Of a stretch of 64,000 bases of DNA, positions 11,701 through 25,200 are shown one piece after another. The notes below the pieces were generated by a model that saw nothing but the letters and a program-made list of their open reading frames with translations, was not told the origin of the DNA and made no database searches. Made by a program: the position numbers and the translations under genes. Source of the DNA: Doris montereyensis (Eukaryota > Mollusca > Gastropoda > Nudibranchia > Dorididae); the NCBI GenBank assembly GCA_037039925.1, contig JAXRKP010000065.1, forward strand, positions 528,723 to 592,722, in the 5' to 3' direction. Each line of letters opens with the position of its first letter. The first letter of the stretch is position 1.

Positions 11701-14700
11701 TCATGATAACGGCAATTATTACCAAAATAGTAGAAAATTTCCATCAGCCAATATATATCAGACATTACCTTTTGGCCAATAGAAGACTTGGTTATCTAAT
11801 AAAATGAAATTTACTCATTTTCTGTCATGTCTCCTGACCTTTTTTTCGAAAATACTCTAAGGCTTGAAGTTGCATCTTTTCTTTTCCCTGTCACTCTACT
11901 TAACGATTAAGTAATTATTTTAACAAAATTACCATTGTTGTAAACGCTGTCATTGATGCTTTTTTATTACAGATCCTGTACAGATCAATCATCAGTTATG
12001 CCTATCTGAATAAACTATCCTGCATGGTGATCAGAAGAGCGCAACCAAATGCATTACAACAGTAAAAAAAAACAATTTTGTAATAGTTTTGAGTATGATT
12101 TTTTTATTGCTAGGTCTACATAGATTTAGATCTACCTGCAGTATGATAAGATCATATTCAGTTCAAATCTAGATATATGCGTTACCAACAAAAAGATCTA
12201 AATCTGGATCTTCATTAGATATCTTGCTCTAGAGGCATGGTAAATCATAGTAAGGAAAAACTGAAACACTATTCATGATGTTTACAATAAATGACAAACA
12301 CACTACCACAAAATACACATCCAGAACTACATACAGCAATCACAGCATCAGACATTGAGCTAGATCTAGATTTTTTAAAAGGACCAACAAGTTTTCCTAT
12401 GTTTTTTTCCCAAGTGATATCTTATTCTTAAGCTGTTTTCATAGACCTTCATTTTTCAATTTTCAAGTTCATTGTTCATTTCTCATGAAGATTGTTACAT
12501 ACAGGTTAATTTTACTATTCACAAAAGCAGTGCCCAAGTTAGAAGGCTGCATTTGATTAGCAAAGAACCTGCAGAGACAGACAGCACTGATGAGGAATAT
12601 TTATGCAGTATTTGATGATGGAATTAAAGCGCAGTCAAATTTATCAAGGAATCCTATTCTGAACTCAGATTTGGTCTTTGTGACAAACAAATATGTTTGA
12701 AAATGCCCAGCTCAATTAATTCTACACAAAAAGTGAGCATGTTCACTTCTTGGAGTCTTTCTTGACTCTTCATCGTTGAAAAATGAACAAAAAAAGTTAC
12801 ATGTAAAAGTCATCAGTATAATTCATATTGTCATTTTCTCTTCTTTTGTGAAGAAAGGAAAATAAGACCTGCCAACTTACACAAGAAGAAAAAGATGGGA
12901 AATATGATGTCGACGAAACACAAAATTGCAAAGAATATGTTCACATAACGTCAACCCACAGATTTGAAATGAGATACAGACAAAATTGACCTTAAATGTT
13001 ACAAAATAACACATAACATGAAAGTATATATATTAACTGATTACGCCTATGAACTTACCACATCTATATATACAATGTGTACAGTACAACAGCCGAGCTG
13101 CCGACTCAACGTTCCTTAAATGAGGATGAAGTAAGGAGTCCATGCATGGCAGCTCTCTTACACTGTCTAACAATTTCTCCGAAAGGAGAACAGACTTAGG
13201 TAATGCTGTTGACTTGCTAAACATCAACTATGAAATCAGTGTTCAAGCTGTTAAACTAGATCTGCTCTCATTTCCTTTCAGAGGCAGCATTGTTGTGCGG
13301 AATGAGCACACTAAGAGCAAGACTGGCCAAATTTGGAAACAGCTTGAGTGGTCTATTCAGTCATTACAATGCAGAAGAATATTTCACTGCTTCTCACTTC
13401 TGTCTCCATTTGAAAGTGCTAATGGAAGGATGACACTTTGGTGTGAGGTGAACTCAGAATTTAATTGATCCAAAGAACGAGAAAAGGATGACATTTTCTT
13501 TAAAAAGTATACATATGACATGAGAATAAGAGACTTCTGAATGTCAGCAACTGAACATGATATAGTATGGCATCATTGAGAGGAAATTTCTCTCTTGTAT
13601 TTAAAGTAGTAGTCATATACGAGTAAAATTGCTTTATGTTGGAATGTACAGGAGAATGAAACTTTCATCTGAGTTTCTCTAAGAACCAGTGGGCAATTTC
13701 CCTAACGGCCTATACAGATTTTTGTTCTGAATGGAATTAGTTTCATCCTCAATGTCTATTTTGATTATGTCTGTGTTGCCTTTATAATGATCTGTGGTCT
13801 GGTAAATTTTGAAGAATTCTCTATGCGTGTGAATATATAGACCTTTCAATCTGCAGATCTGTGGTTTCTCTTGATTAAGAATTAAATTGTATTTGTCAAA
13901 AATTGATTCAAATGCACCAGTACAGTACCAATTTCAATTCATCATTGCAAACAGTTTCCAACAGTTCTTAACATGTATGTCATCAACCAATGTTCAGGTC
14001 GAATACTTAACATGAGAACAATAAGAACAATCATATTTAGTATCGAATTAGACAAGTATGAGATATTGACTACTTGTCGATACCGATTACAAACTGCATC
14101 CAAAGTATGCTTCACTATTTTCTTGAAAACAGTTTTCTTTTTTTATGATGCATCATGTCGGGAACAGTGCGGCCATATCATGTTATCCGGAGGACAGGTC
14201 TCGGATTGTAATTTTCTGGAACAATATCGACAAGGTTGGCAGGTCTGAAAAATGAAGCTATATAAAAATGGCCTTACTCACAAAATAAGGGAAACTCTAA
14301 AGCTGTGAAATAAATTGACTAAACTAAAACAACACTTTAGTGAGGATTGTGTGAGAGAAAAAATACAACAACCCATAAGTAATTGTTCCTTAACAGGATG
14401 TGAGCTTTTCAGAAAGGCTTACCATTTGAGCTATGAAGAACATGGGTAGAAAAGCCTTCTTCTGTCTTCCCTTTGAACATAAGTTCCGCACATGTGCAAT
14501 AAGCAGACCTTGAAAGGATCTATGGAGAAAGAAATTGTATCTACAATCTAAAACGTGTTTGGAAACTTCAAGTTCATTTAATATGATATGATCCTGTAGG
14601 AGGAAAATTAAATCAGATGCTATCATTGTTCATCATGTGTTATGCTATATACTTTCAATGCTGTAGGGGTTTTTTCAGTCGTGCCATGGAAATAAATGGA

Positions 14701-17700
14701 TACAGATAGAAAACGATGGATAGATAAGCAGATCAATCTGATGGGATGGAGAGGAGTGGGGGGGGGTGAAATAGATAAGGACAGTATTAATACCATACAA
14801 ATACATATTCCAATAATATTATTTCAATCATGGTTTATAAAGTACAGATAAAAGGGCAGCTGCAGCACTCAAGGCTTCAATATTTCTGACACAGCTTGAT
14901 GAGAAAATGGGCCAAAATATGATATGGTTTCTGGTTGACCTTTAACTCACCTAGACTCCTGATCTGTTCCATTCCAAAAATGAAGACTTGTGATGGGAGC
15001 TCCACCAAGCTTTACCACTTCCTGAACATGAGAGTCGGTACGCCTTATATCAAACTCTTGGACAACACCCTTTCCATTCCAACATAAAACAAATTGGTGT
15101 CTAGGGTGTTCCAGGCACAACACCAGGCTGACCCATTCAATGTGTACCTGAAGAAAAAAAGATGAGTTACTCTATCAGGTATTAGCTCATGCAAGAGGAA
15201 AGCATTCTCCTCCTACTGCCCCTTTACTGTTTCTGTATACGCTTAAGTCAATTTTGCAAAGGAACTTCTTTCTTTTAGCTTTGTCTCATACAGCCTCATA
15301 AAACATCATCTTCAGTCTAACATTCCACCTTCTATCCTGCACCTTTGCTTCCGACTCATTCTCTATTCTGTAAGTCTTCTCTTCTCTGCATAACGAAACC
15401 TTTGTATGTAATGTGAGGATATATGCATTTGCACACGAAAGAATGTGTGTGCATTCGTGTGTGAGTGATTGTGTGGATGTGTGTGTTATGTCTGTCCCCC
15501 ACAGTGAAACTTTTCTAAGGGGAAAATAAAAATCCTCTCATACCTAATGCCTTACTTTAGCTACCTCAATTGGACATCTCGAGTTGTACATGCTTTCTTG
15601 ACCACTTTCACCCTTGGTGTGTACATTCAAAATTCACTTCAATTGTTATTTATCAAAAAGTGAAAAGCGTATCTCATAATTTTTGTCTTGCTTTTCTTTT
15701 TCTTTTTTAGAAAATGAAAGGAGATTATATCCTAAATCAAAGATTTTCTAACATATACAGTATGTTTTTAAACAATGGAAACCATATAAATGTTAATAGC
15801 TTCTCAACAACATGGCCAATAGCCATGTTATTTTAACACAATTAACTTCAGTTTTATATTTTTTGGTAATTATAAGTTGTTTGATATAATTCCCTGAACA
15901 ATAAAAGTCATGAAATTATTAAAAAAGGTTACAAAAATTAACTGTCTGCATATATGTAAAAAAAATTGAAACAACAACAAGTCATTTGATGAAACCATCC
16001 AAAAACGATGAAACTGATTCTAAATCTCACCAACGAGAATATTCAAACATTGAGTTTGTGATGGAAAAATCAAGATGGGGCTACACCACATAAAGCAACT
16101 GCGACGCTTGCCCTCCTCAATGACATCTTCGATGATTGACTAATCCTGCAACGGACAGTGTACGAGGATCCCAGTTGTTGACTGTCAGTGAACAGCTGGG
16201 ATTCTCATTCACAAGATCTTTATCCTTGGATTTCTTCCTATGGGGCTATTTTTTTTTTTTAATGTGTATGAAAATCCTCCAGAGAAGGTACTTGAGCTAA
16301 AACAAGAAGTAAGACAGTGGTACCTGAGATGTGCGTGCACACAATCGAAAACTGTGTGAACGAGTGAACTCTGCAAAGAGCAGAAAAGACTTCATTTGGA
16401 GCAAGTTTTTTTAATCCATTAGTCCATTAGTAGGTAAATCATTTTTAATTGACTTGTTACATATTGAAAAATGTTTGGGTTTTAAAACCATTTTGATCAT
16501 TTTTGGATGCTTTCATCAAACACACATTTATGAAGTTTCCATTTTTTTTTCTAGAAAAATTACAAATGTACATTTTTTACTTATTGCGTGACTTACCTTG
16601 TTCCGGGAATTATATCGAACAAAACTTATATTTATCAAAGTATATAGGACTGTAGCTTATGGTGTTAAAATGTTATGGTTAGTGGCCACATTGTTGAGAA
16701 ACTATTTATATTTAAATAGGTTCGGATTTCTTAAACATACTGTACTTGATTGGCGGTATTTGATTGGTGGAAGTACAAATTAATCTTTTCGTTTTCAGTT
16801 CAAGTGAAAATTATTTACATGACTGGAGAATCCCCAAAAATACATACCAGGAAAAAAGTGTCTACAAATTTCCACTTTTTTATTCTTATCAGGCCTGGCG
16901 CTGCGTATACTCGGTTTCTTGACCTACCATGAATACTATTATAAAGTAATACAGACGTGTTCATCCACTTCTTACAGACGTGTTCATCCACTTCTTACAG
17001 ACGTGTTCACCCACTTTTACAGACGTGTTCACCTACTTTTTACAGACGTGTTCACCCACTTCTTACAGACGTGTTCATCCACTTCTTACAGACGTGTTCA
17101 TCCACTTCTTACAGACGTGTTCACCCACTTCTTACAGACGTGTTCATCCACTTCTTACAGACGTGTTCACCCACTTCTTACAGACGTGTTCACCCACTTC
17201 TTACAGACATGTTCATCCACTTCTTACAGACGTGTTCATCCACTTCTTACAGACGTGTTCATCCACTTCTTACAGACGTGTTCATCCACTTCTTACAGAC
17301 GTGTTTATCCACTTCTTACAGACGTGTTCACCCACTTCTTACAGACGTGTTCACCCACTTCTTACAGACGTGTTCACCCACTTCTTACAGACGTGTTCAC
17401 CCACTTCTTACAGACGTGTTCACCACTTCTACAGACGTGTTCACCCACTTTTTACAGACGTGTTCACCCACTTCTTACAGACGTGTTCACCACTTCTTAC
17501 AGAAGTCACTTTCCCTGGTTTATCCCAAGGAATTAACACTAATAATAGGATGAATTTGTAATGCTTCTATACATAGTTTGAGCACACAACTTGAGAGAAT
17601 GAAGTGTGTAAATGCTACTACGTTTCAGTTCACACATCAGTCAGTCGGTCAGTTTGTGAAAAGCACTGGAGCAAGTTATAAGCATTGACTCTAACATCAA

Positions 17701-20700
17701 TGATCAATCAGATGTCCCAGATGCATTATAAAAGTCACATAAAATAATCAATATAGATTTAGAATGACTTTTGAGAGTTTCTAAACTTCCATCACTCAAT
17801 CTAGAATCTAGATCAAATGTTCGTGTGCAAAAGAATTTACTTTTGTATTGTGTTTTATGACAAAATTCAATAACAAGTTTCAGTATTTAAACAGAAATGA
17901 ATGAAACTGTCCTTATAAAATGTTTATCTATGTTTGTCTGAAGTAAGAAAGTGATTGAGCTATTAGTTTTTTAATGCAATTTATTTTTTTTTAATCGGGT
18001 CAGTCCTCAGTATCAGCACCTTTCGCCAGGAATGAACAGCCAGGGCTGAATGAGATAAAGCACACTTATAATGCTTTTGATAATTGACAATATGAGAATT
18101 TTCTTCATAACCAAAAGATGAAGTATGACGGCATTCAAGCACAAAGAAATCTAACAATTCCGTGAAATTGTTAAAAATACAGCACAAAATTCAATAATTT
18201 TACACACCAGGATGCATTCTTTCACAATTGCCGTGATTTATCTGACACTTCCTAGACCTCTGATTTTTGCACTTACTTTTGAATAACACATTTGCTGGTC
18301 ACACTGGTCAGCTGAATGACCCTGTCCATTCCGCAAGACAAGAGAGTTCCGTCCAAACGTGGCAGGACGAAAACTCATGTCACGAATGGCAGCCGAATGA
18401 AGAGGTTGGTACGACATTATGCGAAAGTCTCTTGACAGCGACTGTCAGAAAAAAAGTTATCCAATTAAGAGTCATATAATATGAAACTTTTCGGTGCATA
18501 GTCAAAGCGCAAAAGCAATGCTAAAATTTTCAATCTTACATTACATGAATAAGATAAATACTGAAAAAAAAAGAAAATTTTGTTTTATTGAAATTTACCT
18601 CATCCATCATATACCATGATCCCAGGATAAATTGAGAGGAAACAGCAAGATAATAGACAAGTGAAAGGAAAGAAATAGGACCTACCAGTAGCACCCACAA
18701 CCAGCTGGGCAAGAAGCACAAGGGAAATAAACGATTCTACTGTTATAATCAACATTCATTATGGCAAACCTAGGATAAGATGATACAAACATTTAATTCT
18801 CAACCTGCAAAAAAACCACATTGTAGACAAAGATTAAAAACTAAATTGTTAAAACTGGACAAATAAAATATCTGATATTTTAACCCTTTCGATGGCAACT
18901 TTTTTATTCATAAGCAAATTTGGCTCGACCTAATTCTTATATACTTAATAACATCTTTCTTTTTGAAGTTCGTAACATCAATGCATTTCACTCTGACCGT
19001 CGAAAATTGTTATATCACAGTACTTATTTCTCATCCACTATTGATGGGATTTAGACTGGAATCATTCTGTTCAAATATAAAGTTCATTTCTACTTAAGAC
19101 TTGATGCACTGAATTTCATGTTTCTGTATTTAGTACCCAAAAAGGTGTAAATTTTGCACTAGCGTTTGAAGGACGTAATGCGTCTTCGAGGGCTCCAAAT
19201 ACAGGCTTGTGATTGATCAAACTGCCCGAGTCGTGCTCTCATCTCGGGTAATCTAGAAAATCAAACACGCCAACAGGTCTATGGCAATTGTTTGTGGGGG
19301 TTTTGTAGGCTGACTGACAATTTACTGATTACATTTTTTATTTCACAAATGCCCCACGTTTTGCACTTCATTATTAAAGGTGGGGGGGGTTTTTTTAATC
19401 GCCTGATTTCAACATTCAAACTGATCCCAAAATAAGGATATTTGGACGGTAAATAAAAAAAATACAAACCATTTACAAATCCTTGGGAAAATGTGTCTCA
19501 AAGTTACTTTCCTGCATAAAAACTATAATTTTCAATCATTTTTGATGAATCAAAGATAACTTTCAATGTTTTAGTACAACAGGCACACAGAAGACCAATA
19601 AACCTAATTCAGTGAAATTTTAAACATTATTCAAATCTAACAAATTTATCGTTGTATTAGAATCACAGTCATCTTGGCGTCGGTGATTGGCTGAAGAGCG
19701 CTAGTTGATTATTGAGATGTCTCTGCCCATTTCGGCCAGCTATAGACTGTATAGTGTGTGAGTGCTGTGAGTGTAGGCTGGTTAGAGTGAACCAATAACT
19801 ATTTCCTTCTTTACATACACTGCACACACACACACACACACACACAACGCAATAATAAAAATACCTTCCTTCCTATGAGAAAGAACTTAGAACATTAAAA
19901 CACTAATACATTAATGACAAGAGAAAACAACAAACCTTGATTCCAAAACCTCTAAACAAGGGATTGCTTGATTTCGCAGACACGATGATCATACCCAGGT
20001 CACTGTTATATTCAAACACACGGCAACTGCCTTCCTGAAATGTATAAATCACACCATTTCAGCCTGAGTGATGCACAGAAAACAAAAACAAAAACTACAC
20101 AATCCTTTAATCAACTATAACTCCAGAATCAATGATAAGACCTATTTTTGACTACAAAAGAATGATGTTAATTTCAGTAATGAACATTGATAATTGACTT
20201 AATCCTGAGCGTTTTCCTAAAATTTGTCAAAAAATGGATTTAGCCAAAGAGATCTACAATTTATCATGTTGAGTTTACTGATGCAATGAACTTAAGAATA
20301 ATGGAACAACTGTTAAACGCACTAATCTGCATATTTGAGCACCATTTTGATATCAATTTGTACATTAACAGTTTATTGATATTTATGCCAGCTGAATTTT
20401 GTTTCAATGACAATGCCTCATTGATCATTAGAAGAAAGAGCCAGGCTGGTGGGTCATGTTGAAGCTGGATCTTCAGTTTAAGAAACCGCAAAAATGTTTG
20501 GTGTGACAAGAAATAATGTCTACAATGTCACAAAAAATATATTCTGCATGGTACTGTTAAAGATCAAGAATAGAAGGGTAGACCACATAAAAACGACAGA
20601 GGCAGAAGACGTAGCTAGTATGTAAAACCACAAAGAAGACTGGTTTGTTGCAGCCACTTTGAAACCTTTTGCATTACGTATTGAACTCAGTTCTAAAACA

Positions 20701-22091
20701 ACAAGGAGAAAGCTGGCTAAATGAAAATGGATTATTCTGTCACAGGTCTGTGATAAGAACGATCGGTCTTATCTCACATGGGCTAATCAACACTTGAAAT
20801 GGATGCTTAGAGAATGGAGCAGAATTCTTTTGAGTGACACTGTCTGTTTGAAGTTAGGAGTCGGGGAAAAGCAAAAATGAGCGTAGCCAATCGCTATTCA
20901 GGCAAGCAATTCTCCTTTCTTTAAACAAAAACAAAACAAATAAATAACAACAAAAAACCTGGCTATCTGCAAAAAACAAACAGCATCAAGATCCATCAAG
21001 AATTTTGTTTGGCTTGTAAATATTTTGTCATAAATAACAACCCTTCACAAGGTTAGATTTTGGTATACAACAGGATGATAATAACAAATATTACATTGAT
21101 GACTACATATACCTGCGAAATATTAACACGTGAAAGAGGTTGGTACTTCTTGTTTGCAACTGGTTGACTGCTATTGTGAGGAACAATATCAACAGTTGTC
21201 CCCGGATGTCGCCATGCTAGAACTGGCACCACTTGCCTCGGCAGACCTGTGTAAAACAAAGGCAACAGTTGCTATGTACGCAATTCAACAACAGAAACTT
21301 ATATATCTTCACCAGCTAACATTTTCAGAACAATGAGACTACCATATATAGTTCTTTTCAGACAGACTAGCCAATACAGTTCCCTATATTTTATTTCTGT
21401 TTCAAAGGATTTTTTTCGTGTTTAAATAAGTAAGCACCTAAATACCCCTGGTTCTGTGTAAGAATGTAAAGCCCAATAAATCCCAGCATGATTGAAAGGA
21501 ACATTCATAGTTAAGTGACTTGTTTTTCTAAAAGTAAATTTTCACTTTTATTTTCAAATGCTGCCGCTAGATATCACATATCTACAGACATTGCATTATG
21601 TCGTGTAATCTATGCAATGTGTAATGCTTACACAACAGTGTCTTCAATGTGAAATTTAATCACTGTATGTTAAACTATAAAGGAGATTACATGAAGTTGA
21701 CAATGTATGACAATGTATATACAGTGTAATAATGTTGATATAATGCTGACTTTGTCAGAAGACACAACAGATAACATCATGATTACCGTAATTCTGACAT
21801 TAAAATAATGGTTATAGAACAAATGCAATCCAGTAGACAATTTCCAAACTTTTTACCTGCCACCTGATGACAATTCGGATTCTAAGTGAGCCAGTCGTAC
21901 TTTCAGAGTTCGGTTGGTGGACATAAGATCATCCACATTCTTTCGAGCAAGCGCCTCCTTGTGTTCTAGACTACGCTTGCTTGTCTTTCTTCCTCCAACA
22001 TTTTCATGGCTCTGTCTCGCTGAGATGTGTCTTCAACCTTGATAATTTTAAAAACAGTATGTTACCATAATGTGACAATTAGGTTGATTTG

Positions 22092-22166
<75 letters not shown>

Positions 22167-22204
22167 TTAATAATAATATTAATAACAATAATAACAATAA
22201 TAAC

Positions 22205-22258
<54 letters not shown>

Positions 22259-25200
22259 CATAAAAATAATAGTAATAATAATAATAGTAATAATAATAAT
22301 AGTGAATGTAATTTATTGCGCCACTTCCCATATATAAAGAAAAAAGCTCTGGTGCCTTACAATAATTGATACATTGTTGATGACATAAAAAACATGGAGA
22401 AACATATTATGAAAATTTTATAACATCAGTAACTTATCATTTTTAAAAATATGCTATGACATGACTAATATTATGACAGTTTTACCACACACAAAGGTTG
22501 GTCTTTAGATTCTTTTAAAAGTATCGAAGTGTATTTGATACACATGTTTTATATAAATCAAGATCTAAATCTAAATATCAGAAAATTTGATTTCTGAAAA
22601 CAGACTTCCATTTTCTAACTGATCCTACATGAGCAGAAGCCTTAACCAGAGTAGAGCTTGTGGTGTTACTGGAAGTGATCTTCTTACAGTGAGGGGTTGC
22701 ATGGAAAAACGAGTGTGTGTAACGGGCGAAGCTAGGATTTAGACTTAGTTTGAACAATGAGTTCACGTTTACAGATGATAAAAGACCTATAAAACATGCA
22801 TTATCTATAAGTTGAAAGAATATGGAATTCATATTGAGATGTTATTGCAACAAGAGAAACTTAAACTAAGGACTAAACATTAGCAGCGATAGCCGTGTAA
22901 TCAACTTTGGCTTGCACGAAGTGTGTTGAATGGGAAAGCGTCACTTTGAGGAATGATAACGAGGCTATCGGGTAAGCCATGAGCTTAAAATAAATTGTAA
23001 TCTCATTGGCTGTTATTTATCTATGAACTCAAAGGTCAAACTACGTCATAAACCATGTAAGGAAAGTGGAAATTTCCATTCAAGAAGCCTAGGTGTCTCG
23101 CCCTAAATATAGGGCCTGTGTGCTTCCGTGTCAATGACGGCGGCCCTACATATAGGGCCTGCGCGCTTCCCAGGCAGACAGCAACACGCCCTTTATTTAG
23201 GGCTGGCATTTTTCTTGGGTTAAAACTTTATTTTCAGATTTGCCACGCAAGAAATCAGACGGGATAACATCTTAAAAGAGAATACACTATGTCAGAAATT
23301 CCTTACTTGAACATCATAATAGACTGTGGAGAAAAGACGTTCATTGCACACAAATTTGACCACAATAACTTCAAAGGTATGTCAACTCACGGACTAAAAA
23401 TCAAAAACATAAATGCGAGTTAAAACAAAACAAAACAAAAAAACCTGTGCTGGAAAATATCTCAGCCATTTTAATAATTTTTAGGCACTCAAATCTATGA
23501 TATTTACCAGAATGGACAGTCTGATTTGATTTGATTTAACCCACATCCACTAAGGTAGGATTTTTTTGCCTACACTTTCCTATAAACAGCCAGGGATTTT
23601 GACCTGTTTAGAGTGTTGTGATCTGCACACGGACGTCCCTATTATCGTCCATCTTCGATGAGACTAGGTATCGATCCACCAGGACCAGAGGGGTAGGTTT
23701 TACTCTTTTTGAGAAAACTTTTCTATGATAGCATTTACAGAATTTTTTTATTGAGTAGATGAAATGATTTATAAGTAATACGTAATAAGTCAGCTGCATA
23801 ACGCACTTTATCCAATTGGCATGCTCTAAGGCGCTTCACAGAAATCATATAATTGCATATGAACGATGAGCGTTAATAATACGCTAGCCGGAAAAGTTTT
23901 GTTTTTAATATTTGATTTGAAAGCTGTGTAGTAAGTAGATTCTGGTTTTTTGTAGACAATGAGTTCAAGACAGTGGGTGTGGCGTTAGAGAAAGATTGGT
24001 CTATGAAAGTAAATTTCTGACCGCCTGTTTCTGAGATTGATTACGTTGGAGGACCTTAGGCTTCTAACCAGAATGTTGATATCATTCAGAGCATCAGGAT
24101 ATTTAGGAGCATGTCCATTTATGCATTTGTAGGTGTGACAAAGAACTTTGAAAGATATTCTTTTCTCAATGGGCAGCCAGTGCAAAGAGTGCAGGACAGG
24201 GCTGATGCTCTCATGTAAATTTGTCTTTGTAATGACCCTGGCAGCTTTGTTTTTGAATCACCTTCAATTTTATTAGAGTCTTTGCTGGCAGACCATAGAG
24301 AGTAGGGTTACAGTAATCCAGTCTACTTGTGATGAAGGCATGCATAATGGTTCTTATTGAATCTGTGTCAAGCAGATCTCTGATTTTGTACACGTTTTTC
24401 AGATGGTAATTAGTCATTTTCAGTAGTGTTCACATGTTCTTCCAAAGTTAGCGATTTGTCAAGATAAAGGCCAAGATTGTGTACACATATTGAGCGATTG
24501 ATTGTACAGTCCAGAATGGCAATAGACTCGACGATTGATTTTCCGATTCTCTTTTCAGAAGCAATGAATTTGGTTTTATCCTCGTTCAGTTTCAATTTGT
24601 TTAGGTTCATCCATGATTTTACTTGAATGACGCATGACTCAATCGAACTCATGACTGAATGCAGTGATTCAGACAAGACTGGAAGATAAATCTGTGTATC
24701 ATCAGTGTAAATGATGACATAAAAAAAATATCTGAATAAATGATAAACACTTACTACTCACCGTTAGTCTACGAGAAAAATGCTTCTAATCTCTGTCTTT
24801 TTAGCAGGGACCTTGCAATGAGGACAACATCTAGCTTGCTCAATCCACTTGGTGATGCAGCTGACGAAAAGCATAAAATGAAAGATAAAAAAGTAATTCT
24901 TGCACTGTCACTAAATCGCTCTTGCCCTAACTAAAGGCTCATCAAGAGTAGCTTTTTTTACGCAAGGCCATCCCGACAGGTAAATCTTTCATTTTGTGAC
25001 AAGCCACACCTACAGCCTTTCTGTACGTTGGAGCATTTTATCGGAAGAAGATTTTGATATGAAAGGGTTGCCGCATTTTGTGTTTTACCGGTGCCTTACT
25101 CTTTTTGTCCTTTTTTTATTTTTATTCTGTGATTTTTTATGCATTATGGATTTATTGTGCGTGACACTCTGCTAAAACCAATAAACTTCACGGTTTATAT

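Noticed and set aside
13033..14248. Several 60-110 codon frames inside the 12865-14246 element
   Set aside because: None shows a transposase motif or matches a known family; treated as non-coding interior.
16919..17561. Three overlapping open frames of about 200 codons on the plus strand
   Set aside because: They lie in the 23-bp array. Because 23 is not a multiple of three, the same unit is read in all frames; there is no unique protein sequence and no splice context.
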